Below are positions 12,021-24,777 of a stretch of 64,000 nt of DNA, one piece after another. Within the stretch, counting starts at the first letter, position 1, and each line of letters begins with the position of its first letter. The notes under the pieces were generated by a model. The model saw only the letters and a list, made by a program, of their open reading frames with translations, was not told the origin of the DNA and ran no database searches. The position numbers and the translations under genes are program-made. This DNA comes from Pseudoscleropodium purum. Taxonomy: Eukaryota; Streptophyta; Bryopsida; Hypnales; Brachytheciaceae. The stretch covers positions 7,626,001-7,690,000 of the forward strand of contig OZ017803.1 of the NCBI GenBank assembly GCA_963969395.1, given 5' to 3'.

Positions 12021-12469
12021 CTACCATTGAAATGAAAGAAGACTTATGTAGCTTTCCTATGAAAAAAGATCAACGGAATTGTACAATTTTTGAGAAAATG
12101 CCACTATTGACAAGATTGATGAAAGATGTTCGGTTAGGTAGTACTTTGAACTTATGTTGAAATCAGAATGCTCAAAAGTGCTCCAAAAACTCTGATTTTT
12201 TTCGATGGATACATATCATCATGGTATTGATGTGTAAGTTTTTAAAAATAATTTTGAGGTGTAGGGAAAAAAAAAGACATGAGGATGTGAAGTGATAGCA
12301 TAGAGGATCTTTTCCATTCTCAAAAAATTCACCGAAAACCGCATATTTGATCATTTCTCAATCACATTGTACCAACGAATTCAACAAAAAAAATCACTTC
12401 TAAGGTCTCTTTGTTGTTCAAAATCTATTAGTGAGGAGTAGTACATGGCAAAATAAATATTTTTCTATG

Positions 12470-12785
12470 TGCAAAGATAGAAAGAATAAGGTTTGCAAAA
12501 AATTTGGTAATTTTATTGCTTGAAATCAATTTACTATGAATTTTGAAAGGCCGAAAGTACTCAAGACCTATAGCCAATGTCTAGACTCTTTTAATTCTGA
12601 TCATTCAAAAAACTACTATTCTGCTCATTAATTTTTACTTTCTTGCTCACTATTTTGAAACATGTGTCATGAACTTATTAGGTCCAAACTTAAAAAAAGA
12701 GAAAAAATGCATTCTAAGCTTTAGTTAGAAATTTGTTCTATCTTTGGTTGGAAATAACTATACCCTACAAGTTGGATACGGGTTT
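12470..12785 (-). repeat. Dispersed repeat E, copy 1 (inverted relative to 36950)
   Basis: Read on the minus strand this roughly 300-bp segment matches 36950-37220 over its whole length: TATTTCCAAC-AA, AAAGCTTAGAA, TTTTTCTCTTTTT, AAGTTTGGAC, GACATTGGCTAT and AAAATTACCAAA appear in the same order. It is non-coding. No terminal repeats could be fixed by eye. Confidence 0.65.
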
Positions 12786-15100
12786 GTGGTTGGGAATGGA
12801 TGGTCCTACTTTAAGATTTGGATGATACTTGGTAATATCTATATCAAAAGTAGGTGATATATAGGTAAAATTTAGTTACTAGTGTCAAAATACAAGAATA
12901 ATCTAGCTATTTTGACACCCCCCTCCAAAATAAAAACTTCCTTTACAAAAGATAGCTAACATCTTTTGGCAAAAAATTAGGCATAAAAAAAACATTGGTG
13001 TTGACAAAGCTAAGGTATGTGCACCCAAAAGCAACACTTTTTCTAAACCCACTATTTCTGTGACCAAATGACCCAAAAATATTGTATGAGTTTGTGAGAG
13101 GATTCAAGAGATAATCAATAGAAGTTGTTTTGTGATCTTCCAATACTCCAATATTGTTTCATAAATTTTTCAACACTCTTTGGTTGCTCTTGAAAACTTG
13201 TTGGGATTTTGAAGTTCTGGTAATGTTCATTCAAGTGCATATTTTAGGTGTTGGAGAGTTAAAAGTCTCTTTTAGATATACGTAGTAGCTTACACATGAG
13301 GAAGTTTGTGAATAGGACTTTGTTTCAAATGTGATGGCTAGGCAAAGGCTATTTGGATAGAGACTCTTGTAGAATATGATTGCTTGGTTTTAGTAGATTT
13401 AACTAATTAATTTTCAAAGACAAATAATTTTTTCTTGAAAGTGCTCATACAACATGACAATGATTGTGTCTTAAAGGTGACTAAAACAAAAAGCAACAAG
13501 GACAACCCAAAACTAATGTAGCAATTTATACTAGGAATCCTAATCTTAATCCCTAATGATCAAAAGGGTCAAGCTAGGAGAGTACTTAGATGGACTACAT
13601 AAAGCCTTTTATGTCTTCTATAAAGTTTCCATCAAAAGATACCATATTATGCATCATGAATAGAAAATATTTGTTTGAGCAAATTTGAAAAAATATTTAT
13701 AGACATTTATCAAAATGAATCAATTTTGAGCATTTCACTTCAAAAATTCATTTCAAATATTATTTTTTATTTTTTGCACATGAATATTTTTATGATTGGA
13801 TACAATTTCACCTTACATTGATTAGCAAAAAAATGCCAAAGATTTGATGACAAACATTGTTACTTTCCTTAAATAATAAAATTTTCATACTTCAATAATA
13901 TTGCAAACAAAACCAATAGTATCATGTTTGGGCCCATCATTTTAAGAAACTAAGTTCTTTTGTATTGTAGATTTGTTTTATGTAGTTAAAAATATTAATA
14001 TTATCATTCTAAAATAATTTGATGAGACTTAAAAATTTTTCAATCACATAATGTTCTTAAACTTTAAAGGCAAGGTCCTATTTCTTTTTGTATAAATGCA
14101 TTCAACATTGCTTCACTATAGAAAATTTTGACTACAAATTTGCTCATGAATTAATTATGGGCCATTATAGCACAAATTATTTTTGTTCTTGTTACATTGG
14201 CATTGTAGAAGAAATCCAAGCCATCCCTATTCAAAGAATGATATGTCAATGACAATTATACAATTATATAGAAAATTGTACTAAAGATCCTATGAAAGAA
14301 ACTTATATAAATTATGCAATTTTAATTTAGATAGAGACACTTGTAATTAGCCACCTCCTTGTTTTGATTTATTAAAAAATTATCTTACTATCTTAATTTC
14401 AACTAGTATGCCCCATGCCATTGCCACAATCATTAGATGAGATTTCAGCCCTCGAGAGGATTGTGACCTTGCATTCATTTAGGTTCTTAGACTTTGCGCA
14501 TTGCCTTGCAGCAGTTGTGTGACGTGGCACAACGACAACCATGTCATTTTTTTTATTTAAAAAAAAGAAATTTACTTGTTTTGCATTTTCAAATTTTCAA
14601 GATTTTTTTTTCAAAAAAAGAAATTTTTTTTGACAGCGGCCATTCCCAAATTACTAGGAGAATAACATAGGGAAAGCCCAAATGGCCCTTCAAACACATC
14701 TATTGCAAAAAAAATAAAAATTTAATTGATAAAAACTTTGAAATTCAATATTTTTCATGTCGTAGGTTGGAATGCCACAAAACAAAACCTATGCACCCCT
14801 CCTCACCAAGGGCTTTCCAACAGTGCTAAGAATGCGACTTGGAGACACACAGTCTGGGAGATCTCAATATAACAAACAAAACAAACAACCTAATTTAAGG
14901 GGCAAAATTAGATTTGAAGATTACAAAGTTATAGAATGTGCAACTACAATACATTGATTTGTACTAATAGCAAAAAACAAACGTCTACTACAAAATTAGC
15001 ATCACTACTAAAAAACAATTTTTGTAGAAATTGATGAATTTAACATTACTTTTGTAAAAAAAGTAATATTCAAGCCTTCACTAATTCATTCAAAATAGTG
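12786..15100. other. AT-rich spacer
   Basis: No gene is supported. 14624-14712 is a weak third copy of dispersed repeat A (T-run, TTGACAGCGGCCATTCCC, GGAGAATAACATAGGG). Around 15005-15080 there is a small foldback-like stretch beginning CACTACTAAAAAAC. The rest is AT-rich and unstructured. Confidence 0.5.
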
Positions 15101-15109
15101 CACTAAAAT

Positions 15110-17304
15110 AATGTTTGTGCCGTGTGAAAGAGGCAGACGTGGACGGTGGCCAGAGTGACACCTGACCCTCAATTTCTTCATAACTCTTTAAATCAGAAAA
15201 TAAATTTTTAAAATAAATTTTCCTGCTGCCACCAAAACGGAAGGTCCCATACTGACTTCCCCCAGAGCCCCATGTGGCCGCAGTTTAACTTAACAGGACC
15301 GCCTGGACCTCCGTCTACCCCTCCACTTTCATCCAATCCCAACTACGCTCTTTTCCGTCCATCCACCTTCATCCCTTTTCCTTTTTCATCCAATCCACCT
15401 GCAGCCCTGCTGTGCCCACATCCTTTCAACCCTCCGCATTTGTGGACGGAGGAGGCTGTTGTTGCTACTTGAAGAGCCCTACAAAGCCATCGTCATCGCC
15501 ATTCGTTGTAAAGCCAGGGCTTCCATTCAGTTATTGCTTTTTTTCTCGCTATCCAGTGGGACCATTCGTTTGGCTCTTTGGAAATCCACGATAGCGACGC
15601 TCATCATACGGACAGGATTGCTGCGCCGAAGATGTTGTTCCGGAGTACAGGAAGTAAAAGTACATACATTTCTTGACGGAAGGTTTTCCTCCAGCTCTCA
15701 GTCCGTCGCGCGAATTTGTGGAGGCTGTTTCTCGACCGTCGCCGTCGGCGCTAGTATTGACGTGGAAGCCCTACTCTATGATTCTGTAGTAGTTGTTGGC
15801 CTTTCGCAGAAAAAAGGTAATTCTAAGTTATTTCTGATTACTCTTTTCCGTTCTGTCTCTCTATTTTTAAGTTTGTTAAAACAATTGACGCGTATTTCAA
15901 TAGACAAGTTTAGTTTCCAAATTTTCTTTTGTTTTGAATCAAACAAGAATCGTTTCTGTTGTTTATTTCGTGGCGATTGCTTTTGGCGTTTCTTCTTGAT
16001 GATTGGAGCGTTATCGAACGATGTTCGAGGTGAAAGGGTGACTGTCCAACTCTGAGGTTGTGATTCTGTGGCTATTGGTTAATTTTTGCTAATTAGGGAT
16101 GTTCGAGTGAGAGTCAGAGGTTTCACGTAGAAATCAGTTTTGTTTCTTCTTTTGTAGCGATTGTGGCGTTTCCCGTTCAGTTCGCATCGCATCTGCAGGA
16201 TTCAGTTAAGAGATGGAATTGATTAATTTTCTGAGATTGTGAGGATCTTGAGAAACGGCATGTAGTTTCGTTGCAGTCAATGCCGCTGCCTGTTGAAATT
16301 GCAATAGAAGGAGAGTGAAATTTCGTGGTTGACGAGATTCTGTGAAGTTTTGTTTCCTAATTTGTCTCTCTTTTCCTACTCCGCAATCGCTTGTGTTGAA
16401 TTTTGATTGGTTGTAAGGCAATCCCTGGATATCCGTGGTTGATGCAGTGGCTTCGGTTAATGATAGACACCTGGCAGTATTTCATTTTGAGGATTATTAC
16501 TGTATTTTCCACGTTTACCTTGTTTTATTTCCTTGTGGTGAAATCATGCCGACCTCACTCTCTGATGAAAAAGTTTCTGTATGCTCATGCAACAGGTATA
16601 AAGAACCTACTGGAACTTCCGTGGAGAACTGAAAGAGGGGCAACGCACTTTAGTCCACCTGCTGTCATCGAGTGGCGAAGCACGTCGTTAGTCGTACTTC
16701 CATGTTTTCTTGAGCAGTCGACACAAGAGGAGCGTCCGTGGAATAGATTTTTCCTGCTTGGATACGAAGATTTTCGTGGCTTTGTGGAGAGATTGAATGC
16801 TTGTGGTAGGAGAGTGTTCACATCTTAGTGAGTATTCTCACTGTTTGTGAAACAGAACACAAGAGGAGCGTCCGTGGAATAGATTTTTCCTGCTTCGATA
16901 CGAAGATTTTCGTGGCTTTGTAGAGGGATTGAATGCTTGTGGTGGGAGAGTGTTCGCTTCTTAGTGAGTATTCTCGTTGTTTGTGAAACAGAGGGTTTTT
17001 TTCTGACGGATTCCTCCACTTCATTCTTGGCGTTTTTGGAGCTCCTTTGTGAAGGCTGTTCATTCGGCTTTGCGCTGGGATGAGAGCTTCGTCGCAATCG
17101 TGAATGGTGTGAGCATTCGTATTCGAGTGCAGGTGATTTGAATTCGTAGTTTTGTTTTACTACGAGAGGCTTTATTCAGGTTTGGAAGTGGTGGGAATCA
17201 GGGGACGCGATTTCTCGTTTGTGGTGCTTGTGGTTGTCAGCGCTGGCATCTCAAGGAGAAAAGTTGGTTTCGATAGGTCTCCCCGGTTTGCGTCAGTGGA
17301 CATC
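15110..17304 (+). promoter_or_regulatory. Promoter and long 5' leader region of the GDP-L-galactose phosphorylase gene
   Basis: The sequence becomes more mixed in base composition from about 15110 and stays so up to the start codon at 17579, which suggests promoter plus leader DNA with possible leader introns. I could not fix a transcription start. The open frames here (15459-16055, 16403-16828 and others) overlap each other on both strands, show no family features and are not called. The region contains the 136-bp tandem duplication at 16721-16992. Confidence 0.5.
16721..16992 (+). repeat. 136-bp tandem duplication upstream of the phosphorylase gene
   Basis: Unit 1 starts at 16721 and unit 2 at 16857, both with ACACAAGAGGAGCGTCCGTG and both ending at GTTTGTGAAACAGA. 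The units differ at only about ten positions, so the duplication is recent. It lies about 600-850 bp before the start codon, in promoter or leader DNA. Confidence 0.9.
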
Positions 17305-17875
17305 ACGGCTTTGCAAAGCAGCCACGACGTCCGTATGAGTGAAAACTTCTACCCCGCAGAAACCCCATTGTCCCGCTCTCTCTCGTCTTCTCCCTCCTTG
17401 CACGGCGGCCGGGGGGCCCTCCCCAGCGAAGGTGGTTGTCCCTCCGACCTTTCTGCTCTTGCCGGAGGAGGTCGTCACTTGAACTTTTACCTGGTTGCCG
17501 TTTCTCTAGGAAACGCACCAGGGCAAGTTTTCTCCTCTATCACAAGCAAGGAGGGAGAAGACGAGCACACTAGCGAAAATGTTGACCATCAAGAGGGTGG
17601 AGACTGCGGTTTCCGTGCACCAGCAGTTGGAGCAAGTACCTGGCGGCGGTCGGGACTGCCTCGCCAACTCTTGCATTCCTGGTTAGTGAAGCTTTATACT
17701 TATTATACTTGTCCCGACATCCCCCTAAATTGAGCAGTTTGCATTTACTAAACTACATTCTCGATTGGAGTGTCGGTGATAGGATGAGGGACGTATCCTT
17801 TTGAGGGTGTTATTGTTTTGTGTTGAATTGCTGGAAGCATCTATCGAGATGAATGGTTCATCTTGCAGGAGCTAA
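17305..17875 (+). promoter_or_regulatory. Upstream reading frame in the phosphorylase leader, overlapping the main start
   Basis: A frame shifted by one relative to the main ORF is open from before 17305 and includes an ACG with A at -3 and G at +4 (17305-17307) and an ATG in poor context (17335-17337). At 17401-17472 it reads HGGRGALPSEGGCPSDL and then a Gly-rich end. From memory, land-plant GGP/VTC2 mRNAs carry a conserved ACG-initiated uORF that lowers translation when ascorbate is high, and this peptide resembles it; I cannot align them here. In the unspliced leader there is no stop before the main ATG; after splicing of intron 1 the frame ends at TAA 17873-17875. If a leader intron exists, it would end earlier. 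A third frame is also open at 17338-17487. Confidence 0.55.
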
Positions 17876-19990
17876 GTTGCCACTATACACATTTGGCATC
17901 AAGCGAGCGTTGGGATCCAACAAGAAGGCGCACACTGGTAGTGACGACCACTGTGTTCCTGTTGATAATGGAAACTCGGATAATTCTGATAATGAGAGTT
18001 ATTTCCTCGATGAATTGCTCCTCGCACAGGTATAACTTTTTTTTTGCAGTGTTGACTGTTAAACCTTGACTTTTCTGTAACATATATTCTGATCCTGTGT
18101 TGTACCTTTATTCTTGGTACCTCTCGTATTTTTGCAGTTTGTGTGGTGATATGGTTTCTAAATTTGTCCTCTTTTGAACAGTGGGAAGATCGTATGGTCC
18201 GGGGGCTTTTCCGTTATGACGTGACAGCTTGTGAGACTAAGGTATGACCATTTCTACATCTTGAGTCATGTCAACTATAAAAAATGCTTTTTTCCTTATC
18301 AATCGCTTGCGTTGTCGTTGAAAAAGTGGTTCAAAGATTGGCCGATATTCTAGGGGGTTTGTCTTTTATAATGATTTTTGAGAATATATTGTAAGAATTA
18401 AGGGTCCTCATGAGTTGTAGCAAGAATTTTCTGTGAGAGATGTATAATGGAGGTTGCTCAAATCTAGAAATGGCGAATCAAGTTGGTCTGGAATATTAGA
18501 GTGGGCTACAAGCATCAAGATCTTATGTACGCATTTCTCGGTGAGGTGTTTGCGCAGTTGACAATGTTTCTTTTGAATGTTCTTTAGGGAATGTTGCTTC
18601 TGTTTTAAGACTAAGAATATGCGAATGAAATTAAATAATAGTTTGTCTCTTGCCTCAGATGCTGCCTGGGGAGTACGGTTTCATTGCGCAGCTCAATGAG
18701 GGCAGACATTTGCAGAAGCGCCCGACAGAATTTCGGGTTGACCAGGTCCTCCAGCCTTTCGATCCAAAAAAGTTCAATTTTACCAAAATTGGTCAAGAGG
18801 AAATCCTTTTCCAGTTTGGAGCGAGTGAAGATGATGTAAGCGAATATTACGAGAGAGCTCCAGTGCTAAGCAGCCCCAATGTCGTTGCCATTAACGTAAG
18901 TTGTGAATTTTGACCTTACCTGAGCTTGTGTAGTTCTTGACTGTTGTCCTTTTTCTTTACCCCTCCCTCACCCCGTTTCTTTTTTGTTTATCGCTGTTTT
19001 GACATTTAAGGACATTTGCAGGTGAGCCCAATCGAATATGGGCACGTTCTGCTGGTTCCTCGAGTGTTGGATCTGTTGCCGCAACGAATGGATCAAGATT
19101 CATTCCTGCTTGCTCTGCACATGGCTGCCGAAGCGAACAACCCGTACTTCCGCTTGGGGTACAATAGCCTGGGTGCATTCGCCACGATCAACCATTTGCA
19201 CTTTCAGGTAATGTAACTGCTAATTTACCTGCACAGAATCCGTTGATGACCAAAATGATTGGCAATTTCCTGTCAGGGAGATTAAACTTGCTGAGTCTCC
19301 CCTACGATTGAAATTAGTCCCGCGCCTCACGATTCTAACTAGGAGTGGGTGATTATGTAGGCTTACTATCTAGCTGCTCCTTTCCCTATTGAAAGAGCAT
19401 CCACGACGAGAGTGCTTTACGGGAGGAAGAAGGGTGGCGTGAAAGTCTACGAGCTCAGCAAGTTTCCAGTCAGGGGTCTTGTCTTTGAGAAATGTAACAG
19501 CATCGAGGATCTGTCTGTTGCCGTTGCCAATGCCTGCGTCTATCTGCAAAACGAGAACATCCCTTACAACGTGCTCATCACTGACAGGGGCTCCAGAGTC
19601 TTCATCCTTCCACAGTGCTTTGCTGAAAGGCAGGCCCGAGGTGAGGTGGATGAAAAGATTCTAGAGACCCAGGTGAACCCTGCTGTGTGGGAAATAAGTG
19701 GCCATATTGTGCTCAAGCGCAGGAAGGATTATGATCTTGCAACTGAGGAGTATGCGTGGAAACTGTTGGCTGAGGTTTCCCTCTCCCTTGAGCGTTTCGA
19801 AGAAGTGAAGGGAGAATGTTTGAAGGCAGCTTTCGAGGGAGCTTCTAACTCTACCGTCGTCCAGCCAACAATGATTCCAAATGGTGGATCAATCAATCTT
19901 TTGGAGAAGGAGAATTTTCCTCCGGCCAACGGCATTCACAAGGCTGAATCGATGGATGCTGTTGTACCGAATCATGAAGTTGAAGGGTGA
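17579..19990 (+). CDS. VTC2: GDP-L-galactose phosphorylase (ascorbate biosynthesis)
   Basis: Converts GDP-L-galactose to L-galactose 1-phosphate, the committed and regulated step of the plant L-galactose route to vitamin C. Six exons: 17579-17681, 17869-18029, 18182-18241, 18659-18895, 19022-19207, 19361-19990. All junctions are GT-AG and keep phase, giving 458 residues (Arabidopsis VTC2 has 442). The start is chosen because MLTIKRV matches the family N terminus MLKIKRV. The core reads GLFRYDVTACETK, then QLNEGRH-KRPTEFRVD, then GYNSLGAFATINHLHFQ, whose HLHFQ (residues 245-249) is the histidine-triad-type active site HxHxQ with the nucleophilic His at 247. NPAVWEISGH follows in exon 6. The C-terminal tail after about residue 400 is low in conservation, as usual. 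Regulation through the upstream ORF at 17305 is likely. Confidence 0.96.
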
Positions 19991-21654
19991 GAAGACATAT
20001 TATGAACTGTCTTGAGCTGATTTCTGGACATTGCTCAGTCCTTTGTATGACTCTGGTACAGAGGGCATATTACCATATCTCATCGTATTATATTCTAGGT
20101 ATCGTTATTATGCTTCCGTACTTCTATGATAAAATCTCGACGTGTGTATCAATAAGCTTACTTCAGCACTCAAAATCAAATGAATTTTGAGTACGAGGTG
20201 TGATTTCCTGTGATAAAATTTGCGAATATTTTCAACAGTCTCTGATAATCTTGTGTATATGTATTATCTCTGCAATGTGTAAATGACTATTTACAGTAAA
20301 ACTGTTTTCATTTATCTGATGTTTCAAAATTTCTGACCGTTGCTTGCACTGTGAATTGTGCATACTCGTTATGGGACATGGAATTAAGTTCAGTGCGACT
20401 GACGATGAAGAGCCTAGGAAAAATTGTTATTTTCATATAGCGTCTGAGATTACAATTGACAGTTTCATGCTAATGAAGTCGTAGTATTGTCTAGAAAAGG
20501 AGACGGTGGGAAGATGGATGTTTTGAAATGCTTTGATATTGAATTGTGGTTGATACTTTATATTCTTTCAAACATGCTATTTCGGTGAGCTCCAGAATCT
20601 CGTCCCACAATATTATTTACAAATTTCTCATTATGCTGCCCAAATAGCCTCCATTTCACTAATTGCTAAGAATCTGAATAAATTAGAGTTACAATCAACC
20701 GATTAAATTTTCTCTTCTTACTCTGTTCTGCAATAGCTCTCGTAAGTTTTCATACACATCAAGAGTGGACAAATGTAAGTGCGAAATTATTTTTTTCAAC
20801 AAAATTTGAAGATAACTCACTTGTGTTGAATTATTTTTCAAAATTTTTAAATAAAGTGACATGTTAGTAACATACCATGTAATTGGAATATAAATTCTAT
20901 CTATACACATCTACATAAATAAACTACTTTAGAGGCATTAGAGAATATATAGTTGTGTAATTTTTTTTCACCATTTGGAAATGAAATATAAATTTTTTCC
21001 TCTAGTTGGAAGTGGTTAATTTTGTAATTTGTTACTTCCCTTTGCTAATTTGGAGAATATGGGGTCTTTGATTCTACATATGAATTCAAATTTCTCGATA
21101 CAATAAATAATCAATTTCTATGTTATTCCCAAAAGTGAAAGACTATGAAAAAAATAGATGAATTTGAAGTCTGTATGTCTTTTTATAGTTCTACCTAATA
21201 CTATTCAAATCTTCTAACCTTGAATATTGTTACAATTTAGGTAGGTTTACTTTATAAGGATGTTATGGGCTTGAAGGGTTTTACGGATGAATTTACTATT
21301 AACTGTAGAAACAAATAATATACTTAAGGTGAAAACACCCATTTCTATCCATGCCTCCATTCATGTGTTCTATAACTTCCATCGAAGCTTTCTCTAAAAG
21401 CGCTATTAAATTGTTTCTTTACTTAACTCAAATTAGTTGACTATTAATTTCATCAAATTTTGGATTCAAGTTTAGCGGTCAAGCAAGCTACCACTTTGAA
21501 AATTCATAAGAATTACATGCCATCTATAATTTTTAAATTTTTATTTTCAAATTCATGATTTTTGATTGCTTATACTACAAAAATATTATTTTTAGAAAAG
21601 GTACTTCTAACCATGTTGAAATGCTTATTTTGATAGTTTTGGGTACTTCCCATG
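19991..21654. other. 3' region of the phosphorylase gene and AT-rich spacer
   Basis: The first few hundred bases are the expected 3' untranslated region, but no poly(A) site can be fixed. After about 20600 the DNA is AT-rich with no gene or repeat boundary that I can support. Confidence 0.5.
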
Positions 21655-21845
21655 TGTAGGTTCAATAATTGGAATATTTTGGTGACTACTTTAATCATGA
21701 GAGTTTGCATCCTTCCAAGATTAATCTTTAAAAGACACTAAGGTTCAAAAATGTCCAATGGATGAATTGACCAATTGGTCCTATAATCCAAGCATATTTA
21801 GTGAGTACCTTAGTCATGGGGGCCACCTCTTTTAAGGGTTAAATA
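21655..21845 (+). repeat. Dispersed repeat C, copy 2
   Basis: Contains GGTTCAATAA, TTTTGGTGACTAC, CATCCTTCCAAG, then TGTCCAATGGATGA, GGTCCTATAATCCAAGCAT and TAGTCATGGGGGCC...AAGGGTTAA. It appears to hold two partial units in tandem. Related to 9396-9530 and, inverted, to 34208-34345. Confidence 0.6.
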
Positions 21846-22671
21846 GAAAGTCAAAATTTGGCCAAAAAAAGCCACAGGCGGGGGTGACGTGTCTGGATGA
21901 AAAAGTCAAATGGATGAGAGAACAAAGATCCGTCTTCACTATCATCCGCGAAAAAAGAACTTTCGGAAAAAGAAAACATTGTGCAGGAGCTGTTCAAGCC
22001 AGTGTGCTGTATCTTATCGGAGTTCTCGTGGCCTCGGTTTACCGCAGATTTCGACAAAATTCTTGGACTTTGAAGACGGGCAGAATTGCGTGTGAACCGA
22101 TTTGAATTGTGAATAGACTTCAATCGAATTCAGAATTTTTGGTCAGAGATGGTTGAAGGAATTAATTAGGGTTTTTGGTTGGAATGGCGTTGTGATGCAG
22201 CCGCTGGAGGGTTTTCTGCGATTTATTGTTGGACGTATGTGTTTTGACGCTGGTAAGGCGCATCCATTTTAATGAATTTTGGCGCTCTTGTGCATAAATT
22301 TGCCTGGGTGGCACTGCTTTCTTCCCTGGGTCGCATTGGTTCAGGAGGTTTAGGGTTTAGTGGCAGAGCAGGAGACGACGATGCTTGGTGGTGACGAATT
22401 TGGTGTGCACACCTCTGCGAGAATTTCTGAGATTGACTGGTGGATCTCTTCTAGGGGCTAATTTATTAATTGAATCTCAAAGACACGGTTTATTACTGTT
22501 ATTTGAAGCCAGCCAACAATGTTAGGTTTTTATCCAGCCGAATTTGGTCATTTTTCTGAAGGAATTTCTTCAAAGAGATTGGAGTGATTCTTCTTCCTGG
22601 GAACCGAGAGGCTTAGTCGTCGCTGGTCTCCTGCGCGCAAATCCTAACTCTGACTTATCCACAATATTGGA
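21846..22671 (+). promoter_or_regulatory. Upstream region of the FAD synthetase gene
   Basis: Right after repeat C the base composition changes to the mixed pattern seen before the other genes here. Short overlapping frames on both strands (21851-22123) are not convincing. It is taken as promoter and leader by position only; no TATA box or transcription start could be fixed. Confidence 0.4.
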
Positions 22672-24777
22672 ATGGGAAATGGGTGTCTACCTCCATTATC
22701 AATTTGCTGTAGTAGTAACTGTCCGCGGAGTTTTCGGACTCGTAGTGCCATGGCAATGACGAGCATCATGATGCGTTCTCGAGTGTGCAACTACTGGAAT
22801 TGGAAAACAACGCTTCCGGTGCGGACTCTCAATCTTCAGAATTGCGCATCGCCAGAGTTGTCCAGTACTCACCGGTAAGTAAAATGTCGAGAATCGTTTT
22901 GATTGCAGCAATGGTATTTGGCAAGTGGAGAGACTATTTATTTATTACGTGTTTGGGGATGTATGTTGAAAGTGGTTGTGATGGTGGCGAGGGTGCTGGA
23001 GCAGTGGGGAGCAGGAGAAAGAGTGTGAGAACAACAGGGCAAATTTGCAGTTGGAGTCCAAAGCATGTGAGTTGCTAGCTGTCTTCAATGACCTTCCTTT
23101 TGGAATGTTATTAGATGCTCCTGCTGCTGGTATTTGGCTTCTACTTTGCGCATTACAACTTTGAATGGGAAGCTTCATCTCTGAACCAATCGTTTTTAGA
23201 ATGTCACCTCCATTATAGAATGTTTGTGGCTGCTGCTGCTGCGTGGCTTGTTGTTTACGTGCTACAACTTTGAATGGGAAGCCTCTTTCCGGGAACCAAG
23301 CCTATGACACCAATATGCTGGGGAGCTGACTAAGTGGTGGCTGAGCAGTGGCTGGAGGGGTGGTAGCCTTGGGCAAATTCGATGCCTTGCATGTAGGTCA
23401 TCGAGCACTGGCAGAGCGCGCGGCTGAACTTGGGGTCCCGTTCTTGGTCTCGTTTGCCGGGATGGCCCAAGTCCTTGGCTGGGAAGTCCGGTATGGTGTC
23501 CCCCACTTGCCTCCTTCTCTTACTTGAGATATCCACACCTGCTTGTGACACTTCAAGTGTTGTGCGTATTTTGATTATTAGAATGGTCGGATTTTGAAAT
23601 TTTCTCGTTAGCTAATTTAAGCGGATTTGAACGCACCAAACAATGTAATATTCGGATACCATATGCAAAGGTTGCAAGGGTCAACGTTTTATTGGTGGAT
23701 CGTCTAAAACCGACACGAGTTTGATGTTATGGTGATTTTTATCAAAATCAATATTTGCTCGTTATACAAAATTTTGGAGTGTCACAAGTAGGTAGTAGTT
23801 GTGGTTGTCTTACCGACTTTTCTCTCTTGTAAGTAAAGTAGGTTGTTTTCGTTGAAAAATAACACATGCAAGGAAGGAAGGAGATGGTCGACTTACTCAT
23901 TGAACCTGGGCTTGTTTGTAGGTTACCAGTGGTTGCTCCATGCGATCGGCCTCGTGTGATGGGTCTGTGGGCAAAATATTGTGGTGACGTGGTTCCTCGG
24001 GAGTACATGCTTGATTTTGTTAAAGTGCGTTCATTAAGCCCAGAACAGTTTGTGGCGAAGTTGGCTTTCGAGTTGAAGGTGAAGGGGGTTGTGGCCGGTA
24101 TGATCCAGTGTCATTTCCACTCCACCACCTCTCAATTTGTTTCCAGAATATTTACATACGTACAGACAATGTGCATTCTCTTAGCAGACCGAGTCATTGG
24201 TTGGTTGCATATTGTTGCTTCCTGACTGACTGTTGCACTAACGATCGCGTTGACGATGCGTTCGAATGCAGGGGCCAATTATCGATTTGGGTATAAGGCA
24301 GCAGGTGATGCCTCGGACTTGGTACGTCTTTGCCAAGAGCATGGCTTGCAAGCAGCTATTGTGAACCCTGTGATGGATGATGCTGTAAAAATGGATGGTG
24401 TGCCCATTTTGGTTGATGACAGTTGTAGTCGAGAGAAGGGGCAGGTATCAACAACTCGCGTCCGCAAGGCCCTTGCAGAAGGAGATATGCAGCGAGTTGC
24501 AGAGCTTCTTGGTCGAAGCCATAGACTAGTCCTTCAACCAGACAATCATGAGCTGCATGACAACTGTATCATCATCCCTCTCTCCAGTGCACTGAATCAA
24601 CTCCCTAGAATAGGTTCTTATGAATGTAGTTTTATTCTCGAAAATGTCGATTCCAGGTCCTTGGGAGTAGGGCATGCGAGGATAGAAGAGGATTACATTT
24701 CTTTACTTTCGCAAGAGCCCCATCTCTTAGATACTATCGCTCAGCAAAGGCAAATTGTACTTGATTTTCTTGCGTAG
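22672..24777 (+). CDS. RIBF: FAD synthetase, RibF type, probably plastid-targeted
   Basis: Adenylates FMN to FAD. Five exons: 22672-22874, 23005-23066, 23349-23490, 23922-24097, 24272-24777; all GT-AG, phases consistent, 362 residues. Exon 2 is inferred: it is the only candidate I found that has an open frame, good splice sites and the length needed to link exons 1 and 3. Motifs: [10 protein letters not shown] with the HxGH nucleotidyl-transfer signature at 103-106, [13 protein letters not shown] at 195-207, and the STTR motif at 254-257. As in other plant RibF proteins the C-terminal riboflavin kinase domain of bacterial RibF is absent or strongly altered. The N-terminal about 65 residues are rich in Ser and Arg and poor in acids, as in a chloroplast transit peptide. 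The ATG at 22750, in better context, is an alternative start; both are in frame. Confidence 0.9.

Noticed and set aside
15459..16055. 198-codon open frame upstream of the ascorbate gene
   Set aside because: No domain, low-complexity hydrophobic and Ser/Phe-rich content; most likely leader or promoter DNA.
22785..23078. 97-codon frame starting at GTG across the first FAD synthetase intron
   Set aside because: Reads through a good GT donor at 22875 and joins exon 3 in the wrong frame; the 22672 frame plus the 62-bp exon gives a consistent model.
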